A stretch of DNA of 64,000 nt. Origin: an uncultured Collinsella sp. (GTDB lineage: Bacteria > Actinomycetota > Coriobacteriia > Coriobacteriales > Coriobacteriaceae). Location of the stretch: NCBI GenBank assembly GCA_934668875.1, contig CAKUON010000012.1, positions 12,590 to 76,589 on the forward strand, written 5' to 3'. Position numbers and translations under genes: made by a program. Below, piece after piece: positions 1 to 7,804 of the stretch. The notes under the pieces are model-generated. The model was not told the DNA's origin. It did no database searches and saw only the letters and a program-made list of their open reading frames with translations. Positions within the stretch are counted from its first letter, which is position 1. Each line of letters begins with the position of its first letter.

Positions 1-1
1 C

Positions 2-829
2 CTGCCCAAGCTGATGCAGGACAACACTGACCGCAACCGCACCTCCCCGTTTGCCTTCACTGGCAACAAGTTCGAGTTCCGTGCCTGCGGCTCCGAGCAG
101 AACGTCTCCGACTCCAACCTGGTGCTCGATGCCGCCGTGGCCAAGTCGCTCAAGTCCTTCGCCGACGCACTCGAGGGTACGCCCGAGGATAAGTTCCAGG
201 ACGCCGCGCTCGAGTACTGCAAGAAGGTGCTGACCGATCACCAGCGCATCCTGTTCTCCGGCGACGGTTACTCCGACGAGTGGCCCATCGAGGCCGAGAA
301 GCGCGGCCTTGCCAACAACAAGACCACGGCCGACGCTCTTCCCGCCTTTGTTTCCGATAAGGCCATTGCGCTCTTTGAGGAGACGGGTGTCCTGACCAAG
401 GCCGAGGCCCAGTGCCGCTACGACTGCAAGCTCGAGAAGTACAACAAGCTCATGAACATCGAGGCTACCACGATGATTCGCGAGGCACGTCGTACCTATC
501 GCCCGGTCATCACCGCCTATGCCACCAAGGTCGCTAAGGGCCTGGAGGCAATCCGCGCTGCCGGTGCCGATGCTGCCATGCAGTGCGAGCAGAACACGCT
601 CAACAAGCTCTGCAACGGCATCACCGCCATCAACGACTCCATCAAGGCGCTCGACGCCGTACATCAGAAGGCCGAGGCCCTCGATGGCCAGGAGCAGGCC
701 AACGTGTACGCGCACGAGGTCGTTCCCGCTATGGATACGCTGCGTGCTGCCGTGGACGCCATGGAGGAGATCGTGGCTGCCGACTACTGGCCGGTCCCGA
801 CCTACGACGACATCCTGTTCTACGTGTAG
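2..829 (+). CDS. glnN: Class III glutamine synthetase, C-terminal part (5' end outside window)
   Basis: This is the C-terminal 275 or so residues of a type III glutamine synthetase, which makes glutamine from glutamate, ammonia and ATP in the cytoplasm. The frame is open to the left edge (L-P-K-L before the first Met), so the gene starts upstream of the window. The stretch reading DNTDRNRTSPFAFTGNKFEF near the edge is characteristic of GSIII, and the helical C-terminal region rich in Ala, Glu and Lys is also typical of this long form. The gene ends in TAG and is followed at once by a strong hairpin terminator. The family call is secure; only the length and the N-terminal beta-grasp domain cannot be judged. 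Confidence 0.95.
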   Translation: MPKLMQDNTDRNRTSPFAFTGNKFEFRACGSEQNVSDSNLVLDAAVAKSLKSFADALEGTPEDKFQDAALEYCKKVLTDHQRILFSGDGYSDEWPIEAEKRGLANNKTTADALPAFVSDKAIALFEETGVLTKAEAQCRYDCKLEKYNKLMNIEATTMIREARRTYRPVITAYATKVAKGLEAIRAAGADAAMQCEQNTLNKLCNGITAINDSIKALDAVHQKAEALDGQEQANVYAHEVVPAMDTLRAAVDAMEEIVAADYWPVPTYDDILFYV

Positions 830-858
830 AACGTAACTGACATATCGTCACGGTATTG

Positions 859-893
859 AGCCGGGGTCTGCATCGCGCGGGCCCCGGCTTTTT
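859..893 (+). terminator. Rho-independent terminator after glutamine synthetase
   Basis: The sequence AGCCGGGG pairs with CCCCGGCT across a short loop and is followed by TTTT. It lies 30 bases after the glutamine synthetase stop codon and would end that transcript. Confidence 0.85.
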
Positions 894-950
894 GTTTGCG
901 AAGGACGCTTTGGATCCCGCTTTGCAACTGATTCGCCCACGCAATAAGGG

Positions 951-987
951 GTCGTGGGCAAAAAACGTCAAATATGAGTACTGTCAC
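951..987 (+). repeat. Dispersed AAATATGAGTACTGT element, copy 1
   Basis: The core AAATATGAGTACTGT occurs exactly here, on the opposite strand at 1138-1176, and again at 63766-63810. In all three it follows a TGG, one variable base, CA and a run of A. Copies 1 and 2 face each other and enclose about 150 bases. Function unknown; the exact core and varied flanks fit a protein-binding site or a small mobile relic. Confidence 0.6.
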
Positions 988-1137
988 AAGCCCTGCAGCA
1001 TTATCTTTTTGCAAAATATGCAGTGTTACGCAACATATGTCCAAGTACTTAGCTGATAAACGCCTGCAATTCTTCCGCCGTAGGACGCCTGGCGTCCAAA
1101 TTGCCTTCTGATGGCATGAAATCGCTGTTACTAAATT

Positions 1138-1176
1138 GGTAACAGTACTCATATTTGCTATTTTTTGTCCACGGGC
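1138..1176 (-). repeat. Dispersed AAATATGAGTACTGT element, copy 2
   Basis: Read on the minus strand, this matches copies at 951-987 and 63766-63810: CGTGGACAAAAAATAGC followed by the invariant 15-base core. It is in inverted orientation relative to copy 1. Confidence 0.6.
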
Positions 1177-1206
1177 CCTTGGATGACAGTGTGATTTTAT
1201 GCCTTC

Positions 1207-1293
1207 GGGGTTCGAATCCCGGCGTTGGAGAAGAAAAAAGCCCGTCACCACAAGGGTAACGGGCTTTGCATTTCAAATGGTGCCCCCAGCGGG
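1207..1293. repeat. tRNA-end / terminator repeat unit, copy 1
   Basis: The unit reads GGTTCGAATCCCGGCG (a T-arm-like sequence on the plus strand), then an AAAAAGCCCG...CGGGCTT stem, then TGGTGCCCCCAGCGGGA, which is the 3' end of the tRNA-Glu gene on the minus strand. A second copy lies at 1397-1483, where the last part is continuous with an intact tRNA-Glu. Here the tRNA homology stops after about 17 bases, so this copy is a relic. Confidence 0.65.
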
Positions 1294-1396
1294 ATGTCCG
1301 CGTGCGGCTGGCGCCGCCCGCTTTCGCTGCGTCGCTCCGCTCCTTGCGTGCTGCGCTGGAAAACGCTTACGCGTTTCCTCAGCTCCGCACCCTGTC

Positions 1397-1483
1397 GGGT
1401 TCGAATCCCGGCGCATGGGTAGCAAAAAGCCCGCCGCCGCGAGGGCAACGGGCTTCTCAGATTCTGTGGTGCCCCCAGCGGGA
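1397..1483. repeat. tRNA-end / terminator repeat unit, copy 2
   Basis: Same architecture as 1207-1293, with a plus-strand T-arm-like piece, a terminator stem and the 3' end of tRNA-Glu. Upstream of the T-arm piece I find no matching acceptor or anticodon arm, so the plus-strand part is only a tRNA fragment. Confidence 0.65.
1424..1455 (-). terminator. Terminator of tRNA-Glu
   Basis: On the minus strand AAGCCCG pairs with CGGGCTT and runs into TTTTT about 15 bases after the tRNA-Glu 3' end. A near copy of this stem is present at about 1234-1266. Confidence 0.75.
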
Positions 1484-1543
1484 TTCGAACCCGCGATATC
1501 CACCTTGAAAGGGTGGCGTCCTTGGCCGCTAGACGATGGGGAC
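1470..1543 (-). tRNA. tRNA-Glu (anticodon TTC)
   Basis: The minus strand gives a full cloverleaf: acceptor GTCCCCA paired with TGGGGGC plus discriminator A, an anticodon loop CTTTCAA within a CACC/GGTG stem, and a T-arm with GGTTCGAATCC. The anticodon TTC reads glutamate codons. CCA is not encoded, so it must be added after transcription. A terminator follows directly, and a truncated copy of its 3' end lies 190 bases further on. Confidence 0.97.
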
Positions 1544-1603
1544 AGCGGGAAAGAGTATAGCAGACTTTTTTGCCGGCGCGTATATCGTTGGCAAACTGGA
1601 AAA

Positions 1604-1636
1604 CCACCACAAAGGTGCCTGTCCCCTTTGTGGTGG
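1604..1636. repeat. Long hairpin with GGACAGG core
   Basis: CCACCACAAAGG and CCTTTGTGGTGG form a perfect 12-base stem around a 9-base loop that reads GGACAGGCA on the minus strand. It lies between tRNA-Glu and the 3' end of the MurT-GatD gene. It belongs to the set of GGGACAG-type hairpins also seen at 10298, 50263 and 56984. Confidence 0.65.
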
Positions 1637-1643
1637 TGGGGCG

Positions 1644-3821
1644 TTAGGGGAGGAGCTTCATCGCGGCGTCGTGGGCGGCGTGCTCGTAGGTGTCGTCGAG
1701 GGGTTTGAGCGGCAGCAGGGCTGTGGCCTGCGCATCGCCGCGGCGCTCGAGGGCGTGGGTAATGAGCCAGTCGGCAAGCTCGGGGTTCTTGGGTAGTGCC
1801 GGTCCGTGTAGATACGTGCCGATGACGCCCTTGTAGATCAGTCCCTCAAAGCCATCGTCGCCGTTGTTGCCGGTACTCGTGACGACGGACGTTCCGAGCG
1901 GCGTGGCCTCTGCATCGAGCAGGGTGCGGCCGCCGTGGTTCTCGAATCCCACAAAGGGCTCGGGTGACAGGTCGGTCTTGACGGCGACGTTGCCGATCAG
2001 GCGGTCGGAGCCGCGTACGGTTTCGGCGGCAATGACGCCCAGGCCCTCGATGCGATTCTCGCCCATATAGTACGAACGGCCGAGCAGCTGATAGCTGCCA
2101 CAGATGGCAAGCAGTGTACCGCCGTCCTCAACATAGGCTGCGACCTTGTCTTTTTGGGCGAGCAGCTCGTGTGCCACGGCTAGCTGGTCGCGGTCGGAGC
2201 CGCCACCCATCATGACGATATCGGCATCGGCCAAATCAAGCGTCTCGCCCATGCGGACCTCGTCCACGCGCACGGGAATGCCGCGCCAGGCGCAGCGGCG
2301 CTCAAGCGCAATAACGTTGCCGCCGTCGCCGTAGAGGTTGAGGGCATCGGGGTACAGATAGACGATGCGCACCGGGCGCGAAAGCTCGACTGGCGCGATG
2401 CCGACAGGAAGAGCGCTGCCGTCGGCACGGGCTACGGCGCGCCCGGCAACAGCGTCGGCGGTGGTGCCCTTCAGCTCGTCGAGTTCTTTGACCAGCGGCG
2501 GGAAGGCCGTGTAGTTGGCGACGGCGTAGAAGGTGTCATCGGCGGCCTCGTCTGCCACGGCGCCGATCGCCTGCGCGACGTCCGAGATAATCGCGGCATC
2601 GATGCCGGCGTACTTGAGGCGTACCTGCATGTCGTGCGCACGCGTGCCTCCGGCAAAGGCGACAAGACCCGGCGTGTCGGCGATGCGCTCGAAGTCGACA
2701 TCGTAGATCCACGAGACATCGTGGCCGTCGGCATCGTTATCGTTTAGGAAGAAGGCGCAGAGCCTGCCACCTGCCGTTTTAATGGACTGGATCTGGCGAT
2801 CGAAGCCCACGGGATTCTTGGCCAGGTTGGCCTCGACGGTGCGGCCGGCAATATCCCAGCGGCCCATGCGTCCGCCGGCGGGCACGTAGGCATTAAGCGT
2901 GGGCTGCAGGTGCGCCGCGTCCACGCCCAGCTCGTGCGCCGCAAAGAAGGCGGCGGCGACGTTATAGACCATGTACAGGCCGTTGTAGCGCGTGGCGATG
3001 TGCACGGCGGGCGTGCTGGAATCAGATCCAAACACCAGGTCAAAGCCGTAACCGTCGCAGCCGAGCTCCACGCTCGTCACGCGACGGACAAGCGCAGGAC
3101 GGGCCCAACCGCACGAGGGGCAACGGTAGGCGCCGAGCTGGCCGTATTGCACGTAGTCATACTCCAGCGGCGCGTTGCACTGCGAGCAAAAGCGCGAGTC
3201 GCTAATGCGGTCAGACTCGGTGTTGGTGGCGCCGTCGATGCCAAAGGCAATACTCGCGTTGGGAACGCGCGCGGCGATCGCGGCACACAGCGGGTCGTCT
3301 GCGTTGTAGATGAGCGTCGTTGCCGGAGAGAGCTCCAAGGCATGGGCGATGACGTCTTGGGTATGGTCGATCTCGCCGTAGCGGTCTAGCTGGTCGCGGA
3401 ACAGGTTGAGCAGCACAAAGTACGTCGGCTTGAGCTTGGGCAGAACGCGTACGGTGTAGAGCTCGTCGCACTCAAAAACGCCCACGCGCTTGCCGCTGCT
3501 GGTGTGCTTAAGGCCGCCGCGGGCCTCGAGCAGAGCACCCACCACACCAGGCTCCATATTGTTGCCGGCACGATTGCACACCACGGTAGCACCGCTGGCA
3601 GCAACGGCGTCGGCGATGAGGTTGGATGTGGTGGTCTTGCCATTAGTACCGGTGATCACCACACTGCGGTCGACCAGGCTCGCGAGGTCGCTTAGCAGCT
3701 CGGGGTCGATCTTCATGGCGATGCGGCCGGGAAGCACGCCGCCCTGGCGTTTGAGGACAGAGCGCAGTCCCCAGCGGGCGATATCGCTCGAGGTGCAGGC
3801 GAGAGATGAGCGGAGGTTCAT
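1644..3821 (-). CDS. Fused lipid II isoglutaminyl synthase (MurT-GatD)
   Basis: A 725-residue protein joins two enzymes that normally work as a complex amidating D-glutamate at position 2 of the lipid II stem peptide. Residues 1 to about 470 are a MurT-type Mur ligase: the P-loop GTNGKTTT is at 58-65, a FECDE motif is near 117, and a four-cysteine zinc ribbon (C212, C215, C234, C237) marks the MurT/DUF1727 class. From about residue 478 a GatD-type CobB/CobQ glutamine amidotransferase begins (YLYPDALNLYGDGGN), with the nucleophile in AICGSYQLLG and a C-terminal histidine in TYLHGP. MurT and GatD are known from Staphylococcus and mycobacteria as two adjacent genes; here no stop separates them. 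It acts at the cytoplasmic membrane face on lipid-linked precursor. Confidence 0.92.
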   Translation of the reverse strand: MNLRSSLACTSSDIARWGLRSVLKRQGGVLPGRIAMKIDPELLSDLASLVDRSVVITGTNGKTTTSNLIADAVAASGATVVCNRAGNNMEPGVVGALLEARGGLKHTSSGKRVGVFECDELYTVRVLPKLKPTYFVLLNLFRDQLDRYGEIDHTQDVIAHALELSPATTLIYNADDPLCAAIAARVPNASIAFGIDGATNTESDRISDSRFCSQCNAPLEYDYVQYGQLGAYRCPSCGWARPALVRRVTSVELGCDGYGFDLVFGSDSSTPAVHIATRYNGLYMVYNVAAAFFAAHELGVDAAHLQPTLNAYVPAGGRMGRWDIAGRTVEANLAKNPVGFDRQIQSIKTAGGRLCAFFLNDNDADGHDVSWIYDVDFERIADTPGLVAFAGGTRAHDMQVRLKYAGIDAAIISDVAQAIGAVADEAADDTFYAVANYTAFPPLVKELDELKGTTADAVAGRAVARADGSALPVGIAPVELSRPVRIVYLYPDALNLYGDGGNVIALERRCAWRGIPVRVDEVRMGETLDLADADIVMMGGGSDRDQLAVAHELLAQKDKVAAYVEDGGTLLAICGSYQLLGRSYYMGENRIEGLGVIAAETVRGSDRLIGNVAVKTDLSPEPFVGFENHGGRTLLDAEATPLGTSVVTSTGNNGDDGFEGLIYKGVIGTYLHGPALPKNPELADWLITHALERRGDAQATALLPLKPLDDTYEHAAHDAAMKLLP

Positions 3822-3866
3822 GAAGCCGTTCCTAACATAGATGACATGGTCGGGGCGATCGCGTCG

Positions 3867-4910
3867 CTAAAAGCCGTAGCGGCGCGCAAATTCCTGGGCA
3901 AGCTGCGATACGTCTTCGCAGGCGTTGGCCCAGGGGGCAAAGTCGGGGGTGTCCGAGATAATGCCGTCGGCTTCCCAAACCGCCTGGTGCGAGAGGTCCC
4001 AGGGGTCGCGCGGCTCGGGCCGGCAGGGAAGATACGGCGTCTGGTACATGGGGTTCAGCAAGAAGAACGCGCCGCCCTCGCAACGGTTAGCGAACTCACG
4101 CAGCGCGCGCGTCGCCGGGCGCATCTTGTTTGTTTTGAACAGCAGAATCGTGCGGGCGAGCAGGTACCAAGGAGAGTTTTCGAGTGCGTCTGCCCCCATC
4201 TGTTCCTCGAGCTGATGCGCCAGGGCAAAAAAGCCGTCCTGGTCTTCCAAGCGGGCGAGGGCAAGCAGCACGGTGCCGGCGGCCCGAGTGGGATAGCCTT
4301 CTGCTTTAAGGACGCGGCGGGCGTAGTTGGCAGCAGCGCGGTAGCGGGCGCTCGCCATGCACAGCTGCGAGATGGCCTCGAGCGTGTGGAGCCACCCGAT
4401 AAGGGCCGGCTCGCTCACGGTAAGATCCGCTGCGGTGACACCGTCGGCCAAAACATTATTGGCCCAGTAGTGCGGGGCCTCCATATCAAACCCGGACACG
4501 CTCTGTTGCAGGTAGTCGGCCGTGCTCGTCTCGAGCTTCATCAGGTCGCCCAGGCAGGCGTCGACGGGCGTGTCCGCTAGGATGATGGCGAGCAGCTGGG
4601 CATCGACGGCCAGCGCATCGATGCGGACGATCTTGAGCAGTTCATCACGCATATCGTCGAACAGGCGGTTGCGCGTCTGCTCAAACTCCTCGTCGCTGCC
4701 CATGTCCTCAATGCGATGGAGCTCGTCGAGCAGGTGGCGATGAACACCGGCATAGGACAGCAGCGCCTGGGCATGCTCGGACTGCGCGTACTTGTGGGGA
4801 TTCGCACTAATGTCGTTATGGACAAGCTCGCGTGCTGCATCGGTGAGTTCGGGGTGCGACGCCAGATAGGTGCGCTCCAGGTAGGCGGGGATGTAGACGC
4901 TCGGATCCAT
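3867..4910 (-). CDS. TPR-like helical protein of unknown function
   Basis: This 347-residue, mostly helical protein has no signal peptide or membrane segment. Its middle and C-terminal parts look like degenerate tetratricopeptide pairs, with repeated ALA/ARY/A-x-x-Y-A patterns, and distantly resemble ST7-like helical repeat proteins. It starts with ATG at 4910, which overlaps the TAA of the upstream gene by one base; a GGAGGAGA ribosome site lies in that gene. The two products are therefore likely coupled and made in a fixed ratio. I cannot assign a function. Confidence 0.75.
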   Translation of the reverse strand: MDPSVYIPAYLERTYLASHPELTDAARELVHNDISANPHKYAQSEHAQALLSYAGVHRHLLDELHRIEDMGSDEEFEQTRNRLFDDMRDELLKIVRIDALAVDAQLLAIILADTPVDACLGDLMKLETSTADYLQQSVSGFDMEAPHYWANNVLADGVTAADLTVSEPALIGWLHTLEAISQLCMASARYRAAANYARRVLKAEGYPTRAAGTVLLALARLEDQDGFFALAHQLEEQMGADALENSPWYLLARTILLFKTNKMRPATRALREFANRCEGGAFFLLNPMYQTPYLPCRPEPRDPWDLSHQAVWEADGIISDTPDFAPWANACEDVSQLAQEFARRYGF

Positions 4911-5986
4911 TAGAGGTCTCCTCCCTTAAACGGTAAGCCCTGCTCGGCCGCACGCAGTATGCGCTCGTCGATCTGGGAGCGCACGATGTCGTTGGTGGCG
5001 ACCCAGGCGGCAAAGCTGGCGTTGTCGGGCGCGCCCAGGCCCTCCTGCAGTACCGGCGTCGCCTCGGACAGCGCAAGGACAAGTTCGTCGGTGGAGCCTG
5101 CACCCACGTTGACGCGGGCATAGACGCCATCGGGAAACTCGGTTTGGAAGTAGAGCGCCTCGGCTGCGTGCGGGCACGAGCGCGCAAGGATGCGCAGGTA
5201 GTGTTCGGCGCCCTCGTAATCCAGCTCGCGCCAGGCAGCGCTCATCAGCGCGATGAGCGTCCACGGGTCCAAGTCGCGTTCTGCATCCTTGGGACGACGG
5301 CGCAGCGGCGTGTTGGCGAGATAGGGGACGGAGTGGGCAGAGCGAAAGTGCTTGAGCTCCTCAGCGGGGTATTCGAGCTTTGCCATGGCGAGCATTGCGG
5401 TGTGGCGGACGCCGGCAGGATCGTTGGGGGCAATGTCCAAGCTGCGATTTGCGGCTTCGAGCGACATACGGTAGCGGCCGCTAATGAGGGCACGCGATGC
5501 CAGGGCGGCAAGCCAGCGCAGGTAGGGACGGCGGGTCAGGTCGCCTGCGGCCTCACGCTCGTAGAGGTCCTGCGCCGAGGCAATCTTGAGCGCCAGATCG
5601 TGCTCCACCTCGTCGCACTTGGACACCAGATACTGCACGTATTCCTCGTTAGATTCGGCGGTGAGTGCGCACAGCATGCGCTGGGCATCCCAGTTGCTCG
5701 GGTCGAGCGCAGCTGCCTCGCGGAGCATGTTTTCGGCCGCGGCTTCTTCTTGCTCTGCCTGGGCGTCGTCGGGGATAAAGGGGATGCGGTAGTCGACAGC
5801 CTCGACCACCTTGGCAATGAGGTGCCCGGCGCGGTCGCGGTCGTGCACGATGAGCGGTGCGGGGTTGCGGGTGAATTGTTCCATCAGACGCTCTACGGCG
5901 GCACCGTCGGTGAGCGGGATATTGTCGCGGCGCAAGGCCTCAAGAACGAGGCGATGGCAATCCTCTTGAATGGGATCGAATGCCAT
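4910..5986 (-). CDS. TPR-like helical protein of unknown function (coupled partner)
   Basis: This 358-residue soluble protein has a long run of paired helices; the part around residues 90-240 (A-A-A-L-D-P-S-N-W-D-A-Q, then S-L-D-I-A-P-N-D) has the spacing of tetratricopeptide repeats. I chose the ATG at 5986 because AAAGGAGG sits four bases before it; an in-frame ATG 30 bases upstream lacks such a site. Its stop overlaps the start of the next gene, so the two helical-repeat proteins form a two-gene operon. They may act as scaffold partners, but nothing here shows a ligand. Confidence 0.75.
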   Translation of the reverse strand: MAFDPIQEDCHRLVLEALRRDNIPLTDGAAVERLMEQFTRNPAPLIVHDRDRAGHLIAKVVEAVDYRIPFIPDDAQAEQEEAAAENMLREAAALDPSNWDAQRMLCALTAESNEEYVQYLVSKCDEVEHDLALKIASAQDLYEREAAGDLTRRPYLRWLAALASRALISGRYRMSLEAANRSLDIAPNDPAGVRHTAMLAMAKLEYPAEELKHFRSAHSVPYLANTPLRRRPKDAERDLDPWTLIALMSAAWRELDYEGAEHYLRILARSCPHAAEALYFQTEFPDGVYARVNVGAGSTDELVLALSEATPVLQEGLGAPDNASFAAWVATNDIVRSQIDERILRAAEQGLPFKGGDL

Positions 5987-6486
5987 GGGGCCTCCTTTGC
6001 TGCGGTTAGGGTTCAAATGTCTCTATATAAGGTTCTAGTTTACCCGCATGTGGCACACCGGGGGTGCCGCACTTGGACTTGCACCTTTGCACCACGAAGA
6101 CGGATGTCGCACAAATGTCGGCACCTTGGACGACCGAGTGGTATCACGGTGCCGCAAACGGTCGATATTTGGCGGCGAACGGTGCATATTTTGGAGGGGC
6201 ACCGTCCTGCCCGGGATATGTAGTCAACCTTGATAAAACGTTTGCCCAGCTTGGGGGTATGGATGCCACACAAGGGTCTTCGGGGATAGAAAAAACGTTT
6301 CATCATTGGCGGCTTTAGGTGAATAACTGACCAACCAGAACGGTAAAATAGTGTTTGTCTGAGCGTTGAGACGTTTAGACATCGTGCATTGTCATCGCCG
6401 GCAACGCACAAAACGGTCCTAACGGAGCCAATCGGGTGCTCCGTTATATACACAAGTCTAAGAGGGGCTTGTTTAGGAGGCACAGT
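5987..6486. other. 500-base divergent control region
   Basis: This gap separates the TPR gene pair (minus) from the iron alcohol dehydrogenase (plus). No credible gene is present. Two identical AAACGTTT palindromes, each preceded by A-rich sequence, lie at 6236-6243 and 6293-6300, 57 bases apart centre to centre. They look like paired operator sites, though no regulator gene adjoins them. Confidence 0.45.
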
Positions 6487-7710
6487 ATGGGACGTTTTAC
6501 CAATCCTCGCGATCTGTACTTTGGTGAGGGCGCTCGCCACGAGGTGAAGAACCTCAAGGGCAAGAAGGCCATCATCGTTTCTGGCGGCAGCTCTATGCGT
6601 CGCGGCGGGTTCTTGCAGGACGTCGAGGCCGACCTCAAAGAGGCCGGCATGGAGGTCAAGCTGTTCGAGGGCGTCGAGTCCGACCCGTCCATCGAGACGG
6701 TCATGAAGGGCGCCGAGGCCATGCGCGAGTTCGAGCCCGACTGGATTATCGCCATCGGCGGCGGCTCGCCCATCGATGCCGCTAAGGCCATGTGGGTCTT
6801 CTACGAGTATCCCGAGGAGTCCTTCGACAACATCATCCAGCCGTTCAGCTTCCCCGAGCTGCGTCAGAAGGCTCATTTCTGCGCCATCTCCTCTACCTCC
6901 GGCACCGCTACCGAGGTCACCGCGTTCTCCGTCATTACCGACTACGCCAAGGGCATCAAGTACCCGCTGGCCGACTTCAACATCACCCCTGATGTCGCCA
7001 TCGTCGACCCCGAGCTCACCTACACCATGCCCGCCAAGCTGTGCGCTCACACCGGCATGGATGCTCTGACCCACTGCATGGAGGCCTACGTTTCCACCTT
7101 CGCCTCTATGTTCACCGACGCCAACGCTCTGCACGGCATCCGCGAGATCGTCGAGTGGCTGCCCAAGTCCTATGCTGGCGACCATGAGGCCCGTCAGCAC
7201 ATGCACGAGGCTCAGTGCATCGCCGGTATCGCCTTCTCCTCGGGCCTGCTCGGCATTGTTCACTCCATGGCTCACAAGACTGGTGCCGCTTTCGAGAACG
7301 GCCACATCATCCACGGTGCTGCTAACGCCATGTACCTGGGCAAGGTCATCCAGTGGAACTCCAAGGACCCGCGTGCTGCCGAGCGTTACGCTTACGTGGC
7401 CAAGGAGATCCTGCACCTTCCCGGCGAGACCAACGAGGAGCTCATCGCTGCGCTCGTCCAGAAGATCCGCGACCTCAACGACCAGCTCAACATTCCGCAG
7501 TCCATCAAGGATTACGCAAATGGTGGCGTGAAGGTCGACGCCGAGAACCCGCAGATGGTTTCCGAGGAGGAGTTCCTCGCCAAGTTGCCCGAGATCGCCG
7601 CGAACGCCGAGACCGACGCCTGCACGCCGGAGAACCCGCGTGAGACCAAGGCTGCCGACTTCGAGAAGATCCTCAAGGCCTGCTACTACGACACCGACAT
7701 CGATTTCTAA
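6487..7710 (+). CDS. Iron-dependent alcohol dehydrogenase
   Basis: A 407-residue group III (iron-containing) alcohol dehydrogenase that interconverts alcohols and aldehydes or ketones with NAD(P). The N-terminal half carries the dinucleotide motif IAIGGGSPIDAAKAM. The metal site is visible as Asp and His in TGMDALTHCMEAY and the two histidines of HSMAHKTGAAFENGHIIHG. The ATG at 6487 follows a perfect TTAGGAGG site, and strongly biased codons (GGC, CTG, AAG) suggest high expression. It stands alone between a long leader and a strong terminator. A fermentative role such as butanol or propanediol formation is likely, but the substrate is not readable from sequence. Confidence 0.92.
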   Translation: MGRFTNPRDLYFGEGARHEVKNLKGKKAIIVSGGSSMRRGGFLQDVEADLKEAGMEVKLFEGVESDPSIETVMKGAEAMREFEPDWIIAIGGGSPIDAAKAMWVFYEYPEESFDNIIQPFSFPELRQKAHFCAISSTSGTATEVTAFSVITDYAKGIKYPLADFNITPDVAIVDPELTYTMPAKLCAHTGMDALTHCMEAYVSTFASMFTDANALHGIREIVEWLPKSYAGDHEARQHMHEAQCIAGIAFSSGLLGIVHSMAHKTGAAFENGHIIHGAANAMYLGKVIQWNSKDPRAAERYAYVAKEILHLPGETNEELIAALVQKIRDLNDQLNIPQSIKDYANGGVKVDAENPQMVSEEEFLAKLPEIAANAETDACTPENPRETKAADFEKILKACYYDTDIDF

Positions 7711-7730
7711 TCGATTCTCACTGTCTTGCA

Positions 7731-7765
7731 AAGGGTCTCGCGCTCAATGCGCGAGGCCCTTTTTC
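7731..7765 (+). terminator. Terminator after iron alcohol dehydrogenase
   Basis: AGGGTCTCGCGC pairs with GCGCGAGGCCCT around TCAAT and is followed by TTTTC, 20 bases after the stop codon. Confidence 0.85.
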
Positions 7766-7804
7766 TTTGCACCAATCGTTGTTTGATGAAGGGCGGATTC
7801 TCGT

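Larger units (their letters stand above)
830..1469. other. Gene-free, repeat-bearing region
   Basis: I see no credible protein gene in these 640 bases. They hold the glutamine synthetase terminator, two inverted copies of a short dispersed motif (951-987 and 1138-1176), and two copies of an 87-base unit made of a tRNA T-arm-like end, a terminator stem and the 3' end of tRNA-Glu. The open frames that cross it run through these repeats in several directions and share no domain with known families. Confidence 0.6.

Noticed and set aside
820..1251. 143-codon minus-strand frame in the first intergenic region
   Set aside because: It runs through a tRNA-like end, two repeat elements and a terminator, so the frame is by chance.
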